Assembly (NCBI GenBank): GCA_958299035.1
Contig: CATQJL010000001.1
Location: 76,839,594-76,903,593 of the forward strand
Direction of reading: 5' to 3'
Source: Cylicocyclus nassatus
Taxonomy: Eukaryota > Nematoda > Chromadorea > Rhabditida > Strongylidae
Length of the DNA stretch: 64,000 bases
The notes under the pieces were generated by a model, which was not told the origin of the DNA, did not search any database, and saw nothing but the letters and a program-made list of their open reading frames with translations. Positions 1-10,599 of this stretch are shown one piece after another. How positions within the stretch are numbered: the first letter of the stretch is position 1; every line of letters starts with the position of its first letter. Position numbers and translations under genes: made by a program.

Positions 1-390
1 AAAGCACAGCGATCAAAAGCGAAAAATGGGAAAACGAGATTTTGGTTGGCTTCTAATTTCACAGTCTGCAGGTCTTCTGAAGCGGGATTCCTGAGATGGA
101 AAATGAAGGAATAGTGCTTTGTCTTGAGTGCAAAAACGGATAGCTAATTCACCTTTGAAACAAAGTTAACCATGTTGGAATTTGACCATTTTACTTATGT
201 AGCCTAGTATTTTGAACCTTCAGAAATCGCTCACACTTTGTCTACAGGGGTTATTTAACATGCTAATTATGGATAGGATACGAATATCATGTTATCACTA
301 TTATCAGATCACCCAACTACGACCCCCTCCCCTTTTGACTTCTCAATACGACCCCCAGGTGTGGCGTGCCGCACCCCACGCTTGACCCTG
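1..390 (+). mobile_element. hAT-like non-autonomous element, right part only (cut by window edge)
   Basis: The whole stretch matches the right part of the roughly 1 kb element at 32732-33733 and of its inverted copy at 37158-38168. It ends in the same terminal inverted repeat, read here as CACGCTTGACCCTG. The left end lies outside the window. The 8-bp target duplications seen on the two complete copies place the family in the hAT superfamily. No transposase is encoded. Confidence 0.75.
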
Positions 391-395
391 GTTAT

Positions 396-1720
396 AGCTG
401 CGGAGGGATCGCAGCTTTGAAGAAAGCTTCAAGCCCTGAGGCTTCAGATATCTGTGACCGTATTCATCAACGAACCGGAACCCATTGGGTTTGCGAATCC
501 AGTGGGTAAGATCGGTATTCACAAGTGCCCCTCTGGGTTCGCCAACCCATGACGTCACCAATGTGCCTCTCTAGTCGGTGGACTATTTTCCTTATTTTCC
601 CACGCACACGAACCGCGCTAAACTAAAAGCGTCAGCACGCTTGACACGCTTTCGAGAACTCTTATGTTTGGATGAATGCCATCAATCAAAGTCTTTTATG
701 CGACGAAACTTGCATTTCCTTATCATTGTCCTTCTTTATTTGAGTATTCTCTCGGAAGTCGACATGAATGTCGACTTGGAAAGAGACGCAAAAAAGGGCT
801 CAACGCTTTTTGCGCAAGCGATCTTTCTAGCATTGTCTCTTATCTCACAAGCATATATTAGCCATACTTTTAAAAATTGCTCGACATAGCTGAGATATAG
901 AATCTATATAATTTAAAGCTCGTTTTCCTCCCATTCTCACTTCACGAAATCAAGGAAGAAATGATTTTGATTGAAAACTTTTTCCCGCTTTTAAAGCGTT
1001 CATCTGCTGACTTGATCGGATTGAATTTTTTATTATCTGCGGAATAAACGAACATGACGAAGATGAACAAACATGGACAACCAAATACGTAACATGAATG
1101 CAGGTAGACGCTCTGCTTCCTATATGAGGCTCCCTCTCTAACCACAGCAAGTACGCACAAACATCGGAAAATGCATAGGCTTTCACGTTTTCAAAAAAAT
1201 TTCCGCAAAAGCTTGTTTGCAACTTTTCAAAGATTGCCAAATTGTGACTTGCATTTTGCTAATCCTACATCTCAGTGGAATATCTAATCAAAATTTATCC
1301 AACGACATTCCTGTCAGTCATAAAAAATATGGAAAGTGTTATTAATGCATATGTGTTACTAGCATTAACCGTCCCTGTCTATATGAACCCACATAATCAT
1401 TCAGCAAAAGGACTGGGTTCGCATGTAACCACTGAGGAATTTGCACCATGCTTGGGTTCGCCAACCCAGCGCTCAGTGGGCGGAACCCACGAGAACTGGG
1501 TAACTTGTTTTGTGAAATCCGGTATGCTTGACTTTTGGTTTCGCGAATCCACTGGGTTCGTTCGTGAATACCGGTTAAGTGGCTTTTTGTGTTCCGAAAC
1601 CCACTGGGTTCAGGAACCCACTAGTTTCGTGAATACCGATTTTGTGGGTTGAGCCTAACCAATGGGTTCTGAAACCCACTAGGTTCGTTGATGAATACGG
1701 CCACTGGATTTTATGATGTC
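396..1720. repeat. Inverted-repeat element rich in AACCCACTGGGTTCG units
   Basis: Bases 459-545 and 1558-1702 are approximate reverse complements. Both carry CCGTATTCATCAACGAAC followed by several near-palindromic AACCCA(C/T)TGGGTT units. The spacer 560-1400 shows no recognisable gene. The short open frames here (578-889, 1275-1652) have no signal peptide or splice support and lie partly in the repeat. Element class unknown. Confidence 0.5.
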
Positions 1721-1889
1721 TACCTGTCCGTAAGTATTCCCACCATCCTTCACTATGAACATATCGAGCGGGTGTATTAAGCTGTACAAGCCGCATTTTC
1801 TAGCTTTTGTAAGATACCCTGGATCCCCCTCGGCCGACCATCTGTTATTCAAAGTCATTTATCTTTCTTCGAAGTTAACGGAAATCCCA

Positions 1890-2090
1890 AAGTTGTACCG
1901 ATTATCTAACCTAATATTGCCTAGCATGTTGCTGATAAGAAGAAATGAGTTTTTGGAAATATTTGTTTTTTCGGTAAATCCCAACTTTCGACTTGTGTTC
2001 ATCGCAAATTCATGATTCCAACACATCATCTGTTCTTATCGAAACATGCTAGCATTGTTTGGTTAGATAATCAGAGAAACTTTGGTACAT
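1890..2090. repeat. Short imperfect hairpin element
   Basis: The arm at 1890-1955 (CCAAAGTTGTACCGATTATC onward) is reverse-complementary to 2027-2087 (ending GATAATCAGAGAAACTTTGG). A diverged relative lies at about 17940-18030, where TTAGATAATCAGTACAATTT recurs. It is probably a small MITE; no coding content. Confidence 0.5.
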
Positions 2091-2349
2091 TTTCACTAAC
2101 TCTGAAAGAAAAATATGACGTTGAAGAAAAGACGGTTGGGCGCTGCGGGTCATCAAGTAATCATAAATTTGGAAATTGCGCATTGTACAGCTTCTCGTGG
2201 AGAAAAGCCACTGCTACAGTGTGCAGATTATATTCATTTGGCTGCATGGCTGTGCTGTAAAATTTCTCAATAAGCTTTGCCATTCCAGTCTATCAATGCT
2301 GGTGCAATAATTACAGTGTGCAATAGTGAATTGTTTGTTGGTAACTTTC

Positions 2350-2415
2350 CTGAAATCCTCCTCCCAAGCCAAATCCACTCCCCATCATTCCACCACCCAT
2401 CATTTCGCCACCCAT
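2350..2415 (-). pseudogene. Exon-2 relic of the GSPWAAGGG peptide family
   Basis: Read on the minus strand it encodes a run of GGEMMGGGMMGSGFGLGG type, almost identical to exon 2 at 36902-37026 (GGGMMGGGMMGSGFGLGG). The splice donor GTAAGT of the intact copy has become GGAAAGTT, an in-frame TAA lies just upstream of the first Met, and the Val-Pro repeat that precedes this part in the intact copy is missing. No matching exon 3 was found at lower coordinates. I read it as a dead fragment left by the segmental duplication. Confidence 0.65.
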
Positions 2416-3291
2416 CAATTAGTGCATACTGCGGATAGAGATTGTGATAAAAAGTAGTATATAGCACGTAGAATGGTGGTTGTAGTCAACTTTGTAAATG
2501 TTGCCTTTTTCAAGGAAAATATTGCAGCTCGAATAATCAAAGATCTAATCAAGCGGTACTGTCAAAGTATGTAATAAGGTCATGGTAGGCGGCTAATCTT
2601 TCTCCAGTAGTAAGCTTCAAACATACAAACAACAACAAAAAATAAATGAATAAATGAATAAAGACATAAACATAAAATCAAATATTTTCTTTGAACATAC
2701 CTTAAACATGGATCGTGATCCGCTGCTAAAATCCGAAAACATTGCGTGCCTCAAAAAATTGGATGATCTGCAATGCTGTGATTTAAAAAAGTTTGGCAAA
2801 CGCAATCGCGCGCTAGTTTCACATAAACGTTGCATTTTATAAAGACTAAGACCAAAAATATCATCTTTGTACTTTAGTGGTCGACAAATCAAATTTAGCA
2901 CAACTACTCGAAAAAGGTGATATCTTCACATTTTTCTATTTTTTAAATTGAGTTCTAGTCTCGAGAAATCACAGCGCTGCATTTGTATTTTACTGTCTGT
3001 GTTCTATATGATGACAATTAAGAACTTGCAAGATTTCTTTTGGCGGGCATCTTATATTCTATTCTTGATTGAATACTTTTGAAATGGCTTGCTGGTGTAA
3101 ACTACGACATTTAAAAAATTTGGTAGTTTTCTTGAAAAGCTGCTTTGCGTTTTCAAGTGTAGGGTCGTGCAGGAGGTGTGACACACGACCACCGGAGCCT
3201 TCTCTCCCCCACTTGAGTTGGTCTTGACGAGAACCCTTTGATTACTGTTTCTCTATTATAACTATTAGAACGAGGCCTACCAAGCATATTA

Positions 3292-5611
3292 TTAGGTCGG
3301 TCCGAAAGTTCTTGCGCATCATTTTCAAAAAATCATAACTTCCTTGACACTCGATGAATTTCGTTGGGATTACATGTATTCGAAAGAGGAATCCATGCTC
3401 TTTACAGCAGTACCTCCGGCATGAATTACTCTGGAAAACTTCAAGAGTTAGAAGCAGTTGAATAAAATCAGTCAAGATTGGCATTTTTCGAGCTGGGTCA
3501 CGAAAAATTCTGAAAGTATTTTTGTTTGATAGAGAAAATTATGCTCATTACAATGGTACCTTTTTCATGAATTAAAACGAAAAAGATCGAGAGTTAGGCC
3601 CGTATGCACGTACATCCCCGCGGGGAGGGGATGTGCGCTTAACCATTGAAATGATCCCCGCTGGGGATCCCCTCCCCTCCCCGCGCGAACCCCCGTATGC
3701 ACAAAGACAATATCGGACAAGGGATCCCCTGTGGGGAGGGGAAGTGAACCCCCTTATGCACAAGAGGGGATCAAGCGGGGAAACCACCTTGCTTTCAAAT
3801 TTTCTATAAAAAACTCTTTCTTATTTCATATCTTGACTGCAACTCATCTTCATCTCATCACTTTCAATAATTTAGGGTTGCGGAATGCGCGTATGCAGTG
3901 ACTGCGCTCGGGGCACTAAAAATGATTTTTTCTACTCCCAATATGTTCCTGCTTTCTTGGATGCTGCCCACTTTCGCTCGTGCTGCCCCATTTCAGCGTA
4001 AAAATGTTGAACTATAGAAGTTGATGTGTCTCTGCAAGGGAATGGGTAGAAGACATTATGCTGCCGAAAAGGGGGGGGGTGCCGCGCGGACGCTCAAAGC
4101 AGTATTTTAACACATAACAGAAGCGGCAAATTGTGCCAGTTCTCCATAAACGCTGTAGCTATCAGCAGCATATCGTCCTTCATCCCAGGGGAATGATCCC
4201 CAGCGGCCATCCCTGCTATGCACAAGGGGAACGCTGGGGAGGGGATCACTCCCCAGGGGATTTCTACTCAGAAATAGGCAAATGTGCTACTTTCTAGATT
4301 TTTTCGAGGCAGCTTATGTTAAAATAACAAGATAATGGCAACATGTCATGAAATATGAAAGTTACAAAGTGTTTACTCAGCCTATATAGTTAAAACTATT
4401 ATGTTATATGAAAAATGCGCAAATTTTCTGAATGATCAAGAACTCCAATAATCGAAAATGGCTGCTATTATTGCTCGGATTCCTTCTCAAGAGGCGAATA
4501 TAGAAAAGAAAGACAAATTGCAAGCCACAGGTCGCTGAGAGAACAACCCGGCTTTCAAAGAAAATCCTCCGTCAAAATGAACGAAATGCTTGGTAATGAC
4601 TGAGCAGAACCAGAATATCCGCGTCTCTGGCATGATCTACACCATCGAACCCCTACTTTGTTGCAGGGGATGTCGATCCCCTCCCCCGCGTTATTGAGTT
4701 GAATTCGCGCATACGGGGTTCGAGTGGGGGAAGGGAAGGGATCCCCTCCCCCATTCGAACCCCGTATGCACTGGGGTTCGCTCGATCAATACCTCTGAAA
4801 CCATTCACATCATCCCCGCTTAGGTGCAGGGGAGGGGATCGCTCCCCTCCCCTCTGTCATGGCGGGGTTCGGCGGAGGGGATCGTTCCCCTGGGGATCCA
4901 GCTCCCCTCCCCTCCCCAGCGGGGATGTACGTGCATACGGGCCTTAGGAGCAAATAAACAGAATATCTTCAGTTTTGCAATTTTTGAGCATGCTCAAAAA
5001 AGCCTTAAAACGTCACAGAAAAGGCGGAAAAGCCACAAACATGGGTTTTGTGACATTCTCTTTCTAGATGAGCGAAAATCATGCCAATCGGGAGCAATTT
5101 TGCTTTTCGTGATTTTTTCGGATTTTCGTGCCTGCGTTTTTCACGAAAATCAAAATTGCTTTCGATTAGCACAATTTTCATTCAGCTAGAAAGAGAAGGT
5201 CATAAAACCCATGCTCATCACTTTCCCGCCTTTTCTGTGACGTTTTTAGGCTTTTTTGAGCATGCTCAAAAATTGCAAAACTGAAGAAATTCTCTTTATT
5301 TCCTTCTAACTCTCGATCTACTTCGTTTTAATTCATGAAAAAGATACCATTGTAATGAGCATAATTTTCTCTATCAAATAAAAATACTTTCAGAATTTTT
5401 CGTGACCCAGCTCGAAAAATGCCAATCTTGACTGATTTTATTCAACTGCTTCTAACTCTTGAAGTTTTCCAGAGTAATTCATGCCGGAGGTACTGCTGTA
5501 AAGAGCATGGATTCCTCTTTCGAATACATGTAATCCCAACGAAATCCATCGAGTGTCAAGGAAGTTATGATTTTTTGAAAATGATGCGCAAGAACTTTCG
5601 GACCGACCTAA
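3292..5611. mobile_element. Mariner-type palindromic MITE carrying a second element inside
   Basis: The termini TTAGGTCGGTCCGAAAGTTC and its reverse complement are flanked by TA on both sides (3290-3291, 5612-5613), as for Tc1/mariner insertions. Without the nested element 3597-4943 the unit is a near-perfect palindrome of two arms of about 480 bp meeting near 5125. Open frames inside (for example 5419-5730 and its mirror 3242-3484) are arm sequence, not genes. Confidence 0.9.
3597..4943. mobile_element. PIF/Harbinger-like non-autonomous element nested in the MITE
   Basis: The ends are perfect inverted repeats starting GGCCCGTATGCACGTACATC, flanked by TTA at 3594-3596 and 4944-4946. The opposite arm of the host palindrome (about 5307-5320) keeps the uninterrupted sequence GAGAGTTAGAAGG when reverse-complemented, so it preserves the empty site and confirms a 3-bp TTA duplication. 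A TWA target and GGCC-type ends are known features of PIF/Harbinger. Interior: G/C-rich tracts of CCCCTCCCC and GGGGATCC, no transposase. Confidence 0.8.
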
Positions 5612-5614
5612 TAG

Positions 5615-6860
5615 ATATCACTTTTTTATCAGCACGTGAAACAACTTCCGTAGACCAAGTTTCAGCGATTTTTGAGTTTCTGAATGCTTTTACCTTGCAG
5701 ACATCGTCATTCAAACAAAACTTGTTTTGAAGATGAGTTCGACAATTTTCTGCACTCATTCTCTTAGTATTCGCTAGATTTCACACTTCAATCAACCTAC
5801 AAACAATGGAATTAGAGGTCAGCCAAACTCTAGCCAAACTCTTGCTCAGCGCTTTTCACTTTCGTTGGTTTTGCTTTTAGCAACCACACCTGAGTAAAGA
5901 AGGCATATCAGGTTTACATCACATCCGTGAAAATTAAGAAACAGGCTATCGCATACTTTTCGCCAAAAGTTTTTCGAAGGGTAAGTTACTGTGGCTGCCA
6001 CACTCTTCTTGAGGTTGTGCCTCCATCAGCCACAAAGCGTGTGATGCGACTGTCGCAACGGGACAAGAATCACCGAAGATTCCAAAGACACTTTCAGACG
6101 CAAGCGAATGTTAAATGTACCAACTGCTTTAAAAATCCTGGTTCCGAAGCATCACTGAAGTCTCACATTCTCGACAAAAGCGTTCATTTCTACCAGCGTG
6201 ACCATCGATAATTTTTAAAACTTTTTATTATGTCTTTCAAGGGCCCATGCAATTTATATATACTTTGAAGGTGCTCTGCTACATTTGTGCGAAATCTGGT
6301 TATATGTATTTCATAGCGTGCGGTTTTTTAAAAATTTTATAAATGACAACAAAGAATGAAAAAAGGGGTCCTATCTAAGTCGCATCTAAATTTTTTCGCC
6401 GCTATGGAAACCTGCTCGCTACAATTTTGCTGTATTACGACGCCATCCTTCTACTTTCTTTCCTTAAAATTTCGGGCTGTTCCGTTGCGTCTCCAGTGAG
6501 TTAAGGATTTCTAGCTCAAAAATCCGGTTTTTGCCATCTAGGATCGCATCTAAATTTGCTAGAGTCGCATTTAAATTTTTTTGAGCTTATTGCCAATTGT
6601 TTGGGCACTTTACTACAAAACCTGTTCACTAGAGCCTTTTGATCTTTTCCTGACTTTAGTTACGAATTTTCAAAGTACCGTGCTCATACACGTTTTTGAC
6701 ATCGTTATGGATGGCGCTCAGTGTTTATTTAGAACATATGTGCAAAAGGTAGGAAATAAGCTTTTTAGTCGAAAACATATTTTACGCTTCAAAGATGTCG
6801 TTTCGTTCCTGTAAAAAATCAGTGTCGCTTAAAGACGAAACACGAGACTATCATCTTATC
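5615..6860. other. Duplicated block 5615-6030, then no recognisable gene
   Basis: 5615-6030 matches 30165-30720. The remainder shows no exon with supported splice sites. GTCGCATCTAAATTT-type words recur three times at about 6380-6400, 6540-6555 and 6564-6580. Confidence 0.4.
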
Positions 6861-7139
6861 TATAAAGCTGAATGTCTGTATGTCTGTATGTCTGTCTGTA
6901 CGTATGTGCGGAATAGAAATTTTTATTTCTGAACCGATTTGGACCAAACTTGGCACACATATACTTCGGGGCAGGGAGCGTGTCATAGGCTACTTTTCGT
7001 TATCGATCGACATCGATTTCATCGATTTTTTGCAAAATTTGAGCTACGGGGCTGGGAGTTGGCACAGGGGGGTAATCGAGCATGCTGATTACGAATATAA
7101 TAATGACAGGGCCGGGCGGAGCCGGGTTTGCCAGCTAGT
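6861..7139 (+). mobile_element. Short Helitron/Helentron-like element
   Basis: It starts TATAAAGCTGAATGTCTG with several TGTCTG units and ends GCCGGGTTTGCCAGCTAGT after a small GGC-GGA-GCC hairpin. Three other copies (10112-10593, 44160-44879, 52406-53132) share the same order: TGTCTG tract, ACCGATTTGGACCAAACTT-like box, TTATCGATCGACATCGAT box, AGCTACGGGGCTGGGAGTTG box, terminal hairpin. There are no terminal inverted repeats and no coding capacity. The Helitron assignment rests on 5' and 3' end form only. Confidence 0.6.
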
Positions 7140-8309
7140 TACATTCTAAAATGTTCTAATTTCCGGAACCATTTTCACTATCTTTCGGCACCACTGAAAC
7201 ATGAATGAATTATGCCGAATATTCGTAAACGGCAGAAGAGTTTATTATCTGTCCCAGAAAATGATTTATTATAGAATAGTCAATTATAATGACTGAAGTG
7301 AACCGTTTCCATGCTGTAGGTGGGGGAGGGGTATGTGGGGGGGGGGGGGGTTGTACGATGGGTACTTCAGGGGGCGGAAGGGTCGTAAAAGGCCTAGGAT
7401 CTTATCAACTCGCTTGACCCTGGCTACAATCCATCAGCTTACCCTCAGAGCGTTCATTCATTTAGGTTTTATGTTTGAACCACTAGAGCTTTTTCTCCTC
7501 ACAACAGACATCTCTTGCGAAATCGTCACTATAAGAGAGAAATAGTTGTTTTCCCTTCGATGGGACTCTTACGTTTTGGAGTAACTTCAGCCAGACTCGT
7601 CTTGTTTACTGTGAGTAATACTTGCAAAAAGCACAGCCATCGTAAGCGAAAGTTGAATCAACGAGATCGGCAGGCTACAATTCCATAGTTTGGCTTTTGT
7701 TTGTACTGGGATTTCCCATGTGGGCGAAGAAACGGTACTTTATACTGAGTGCAAAATAAATATCTAACTCACCTTTGAAAGAAAGTTGTTCATGTCCGGA
7801 AAATCATTTCGCTTGGGTGGCCCAATATTTGAAAACCTCAGAATTCACTGAAATTTGTCACAAAGTTTATTTGACATGCCAGTACGAAAATGATATCCAT
7901 ACGTTTGCAAAGGCTTTCCTATACTGCCTACGTATGCGATGCTGGGTGAATATCTCATTGTGCTTGTGTTTTGCATAATGTGCTTAACTGACATTCTTAA
8001 CAAATCTTGTTATGGATAATCCCTCAATCACGACCTCCTTCCTAGTTTGACCTTTCAATACGACTCCTACGTATGGCGTGTCACCCTGTGCCTGACCCAT
8101 GAGTATGCTTCACGCGTTCTGGCGGTAGCACCGCGGCTGTCGCATAAGGAACGCTCATTATTTTTGCATCAACCTAAACTGTTTTGTATTTTCAGAAGCC
8201 TGAAACTCGAAACATCGCAGAAGAGCGAGTAAGAGATTAACAACTCGATACAATAAGCCTTACTTTGCTTCTACACTCACAGCAAATTTCAACGATGTGT
8301 TTTGCTGCA

Positions 8310-8331
8310 GTTCACTGAATCACTCATTCAG
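8310..8331 (+). promoter_or_regulatory. Probable trans-splice acceptor(s) before the 8334 start
   Basis: TTTTGCTGCAG ends at 8310 and ACTCATTCAG ends at 8331, two bases before the ATG. In the paralogue the matching sites read TTTTGGTACAG and TTTCATTTAG. Acceptors this close to a first Met are typical of nematode spliced-leader addition. Confidence 0.5.
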
Positions 8332-8333
8332 AC

Positions 8334-8600
8334 ATGCTTCGACATATGACACTGGTATTTCTTCTTCTTGGTCAAGCGTCTTCGGTGGATTATAAAGGAG
8401 AGAATATCACTGCTGTGGAGTCCGTACGCAAACTTACCCCTGCTGATATGGAAGCCAAGCTGTTACCGCTCGGACCATGTGCGCAAACACTACGAATTCA
8501 GCAATGCGAATTTCTAACTTTTCTTTCAGTTCTTACAGCTGCTGGCTTTTTTGGCCTCTTAGGTCTTGAAAATATGACGAAGGGTCATAATTTATTTTGA
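8334..8600 (+). CDS. Small secreted protein, paralogue 1 (88 aa, unknown family)
   Basis: The frame opens with MLRHMTLVFLLLGQASS, a typical signal peptide with likely cleavage after the Ser/Ala region. The mature part is about 70 residues with an acidic/basic stretch (KGENITAVESVRKL), two cysteines in PC-x9-C spacing and a hydrophobic Gly/Leu/Phe C-terminal segment (FLTFLSVLTAAGFFGLLGLE). A paralogue at 31634-31897 keeps the whole frame over 87 codons with substitutions spread along it, which supports real coding. AATAAA follows at 8670-8675. The frame contains CTAACTTTTCTTTCAG, which looks like a 3' splice site, so a spliced isoform cannot be excluded. Function not recognised; secretion is inferred from the signal peptide. 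Confidence 0.75.
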   Translation: MLRHMTLVFLLLGQASSVDYKGENITAVESVRKLTPADMEAKLLPLGPCAQTLRIQQCEFLTFLSVLTAAGFFGLLGLENMTKGHNLF

Positions 8601-8669
8601 AACCACACAAGCTTCTGCAATCTTTCCTGACTTGTGGATCTTTCAGTGCACTGTCGACTGAAATGCTGA

Positions 8670-8675
8670 AATAAA
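8670..8675 (+). terminator. AATAAA polyadenylation signal
   Basis: AATAAA lies 70 nt after the stop of the 8334 gene. The paralogue has the same hexamer at 31975-31980 in matching context. Confidence 0.65.
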
Positions 8676-8924
8676 TTTTCTAACTTTGATTACTTTTTCT
8701 AGTCATAAGAAAGGTATTCTTTATGAAGTAATTGTATAAAGTGAACTTTTACACAGAAAGTAAGAATTAAGAATTCTGTTTCTCTATTATCATTTGTATG
8801 CATTCGTCTTAAAGGCAGTGGCTCGGAAAAATCGAACATCTCGAAATTTCAATATGGAAGATTGCTTGCACCCCAAACATGGGGACTAAGCAGGTCCGAG
8901 CACACGGCATGCTGCTCTGTGTAG

Positions 8925-9200
8925 AAATCTGCCCCTAAACCCGTACGCGCAAGGTACTCTTACACGCGCTCACGAGCGATTCTCCTTTCATCATTAGAGG
9001 AGGCATGCCGCAATGTTGAAACTATGAGGGTTCCGCAACGACTCTGCCTCTCTAACAATGGCGGGAACCGTTCAATTGTCTAGATTCAAAATAAGAGGTT
9101 TTGGAAAATGCTGGTTTTCGCGTTTTTGCGCTCTTCGAGGTGGTTTTTTGGATTCTGCAATTACACCAGGTAAGCGAAAAAACTTCAAGTCGAGGATTTG
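8925..9200. repeat. Dispersed repeat R3, copy 1
   Basis: A GGGTTCCGCAACGACTCTGC core is followed about 150 nt later by a CCAGGTAAGCGAAAAA segment. Related copies lie near 21850-22110 and 26925-27180. The segment is absent from the matching position of the other duplication copy (after 32100), so it is an insertion. Class unknown. Confidence 0.4.
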
Positions 9201-9359
9201 CCGAGCCACTGCTGCCTTTAAGCACCGTACGTCAAAGTCAAAGAGTTTCTGAATGCGTGCGAACAATTACAGTTATATGCATCTCTTGGTTAATAAACGT
9301 AAGTCAGCGTTTCGATCCTTGCGAATTACTCTCGTATCTCACGACCCTCAAATAAAAAG

Positions 9360-9445
9360 CACAATGACTGGATCAAGGGCGGAAATCAATTCACGGATCT
9401 CACTTGGTCATAGCGGCGCGTTGAACGGCCTTCCAAACTCTACAC
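9360..9445 (-). mobile_element. tRNA-like SINE remnant
   Basis: On the minus strand CGCGCCGCTATGACCAAGTG resembles GCGCCGCTATGACCAGATCG in the better-preserved SINE at 59129-59374. The sister fragment is at 32250-32325 in the other duplication copy. Only the central tRNA-like part is recognisable. Confidence 0.4.
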
Positions 9446-9450
9446 ATATC

Positions 9451-10021
9451 CTCAGATAATCGCCGGGGGCATGCGGCCATGCAATTTTTGAGCAAGCGGG
9501 CACCGGAAAAATAGTTCCTGATTTTATATCCGCTTGCAGAAATTTGGGATAATTTTGGCCAATTTTTAGACGAGCGCTCGGAGAACTACCGCGGTCTTTT
9601 TGTGGATAAGTTGTGACCCAGTGGCCGCATTCTCGCGGACTTCCGCGAGAATATACAAGATTATTGGGGGCCGCACGGTTCATTGTGAAGGACCGCACTG
9701 CCCAGGGTACCTTCCGTTGAAAGAAGGTATCCCAAACTTGGGTAATCAAACCATCGATGACACCTTTGCCGCATAGAGTCTGTACGCCCGAAACTGATTG
9801 TGAGTAAAAAAGAGACCCAGCGCTTGCTGAAAGTTTGGCCAACGCTCGCTGAAAGGAATGATTTGCTGGGCGCTTGCAAAAAATGCTGTATTGCTGCACG
9901 CTGGCAGAATATGCGGAAGGAAGTGCCGCCCGCTGAAGGTTTGACCACGCTCCAAAATCTTGCTGACCGCTTGCAGAAAAGCGCGAGTTTGCGGACAGCC
10001 TGCCCCCGGCGATCATCTGAG
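9451..10021. mobile_element. MITE with CTCAGAT(A/G)ATCGCCGGGGGCA ends
   Basis: The ends are inverted repeats of about 25 bp, and longer similarity extends inward (GCAAGCGG/CCGCTTGC words). The other duplication copy runs straight through the position (ACACATATTGTTTGGTTTG near 32325), so this is an insertion after duplication. The 202-codon minus-strand frame 9408-10016 lies almost wholly inside the MITE and starts and ends in its terminal repeats, so I do not call it a gene. A fragment of the same family is at 11942-12063. Confidence 0.75.
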
Positions 10022-10111
10022 ATCGTTTAGTTGTAGATGGAAAATCAAACGCGAAAAACTGATAAATTACGACGGATTATTTTGCATGAAAATAGCATAT
10101 TTCCTAAAACA

Positions 10112-10593
10112 CAAAGCTGAATGTCTATTTGTCTGTACGTCTGCACGTCTGTGTGTCTGTGTGTACGTACGCTCCTGATAGAAAATTCCATTTTTGAACC
10201 GGTCCGGACCAAACTTTGCACACATACACCTCGGGGCGGGGGTGAGTGGTGTAGGTTTCGTTATCGAATCGATTTTATTAATTTTTTATCGATTTTTTGT
10301 AAAGTTTGACCCCTGAGAGTTGGCACAGGGATTGACCGAGCACGCTGTTACGGATACAATGTTAGTTTTCAAAGTTATCCGTTACTTTTATCGAATTTAT
10401 AGATTTTTTTTTGCAAAATTTGAGCTAAGGGGCTGGGAGTTGGCGCAGGGGATAAGTGAGCATGCTGATTACTAACCCAGCGGGAATAGGGAACGGCCTG
10501 GAGTGTGCACAGGAAAAGGTTGTACAGGGATGGGGATGGAACCTTTATCATAGAGTTCTGACAGGTAGAGCTGGGCTGGGTAAGCCAGCTAGT
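10112..10593 (+). mobile_element. Helitron/Helentron-like element with internal duplication
   Basis: It starts AAAGCTGAATGTCTATTTGT and ends GGGTAAGCCAGCTAGT. The TTATCGATTTTTTG-GCAAAATTTGAGCTA-TTGGC(A/G)CAGGG module occurs twice (about 10260-10345 and 10375-10475), so this copy is longer than the 6861-7139 copy. Non-coding. Confidence 0.6.
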
Positions 10594-10599
10594 TTCTTA

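Larger units (their letters stand above)
3161..8092. mobile_element. Old hAT-like element, now interrupted by nested insertions
   Basis: Near 3161 a left terminus of AGGGTCGTGCAGGAGGTGTG type, and at 8060-8092 a right terminus of GCGTGTCACCCTGTGCCTGA type, resemble the ends of the complete hAT-like copies. Internal sequence at 7625-7800 aligns loosely with 33345-33530 of the young copy. The same old element recurs uninterrupted at about 30023-31397 in the other duplication copy, so it pre-dates the duplication. The boundaries are approximate. Confidence 0.45.

Noticed and set aside
3595..4945. Regular GGGGATCCCC/CCCCTCCCC units considered as a CRISPR-like or tandem array
   Set aside because: Spacing is irregular, the units belong to the arms of one Harbinger-like element, and the genome is eukaryotic.
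9408..10016. 202-codon minus-strand frame, the longest in the window, and overlapping frames
   Set aside because: It lies almost entirely inside the MITE 9451-10021 and begins and ends in its terminal repeats. It is absent at the matching site of the duplication partner, and shows no motif or splice support.
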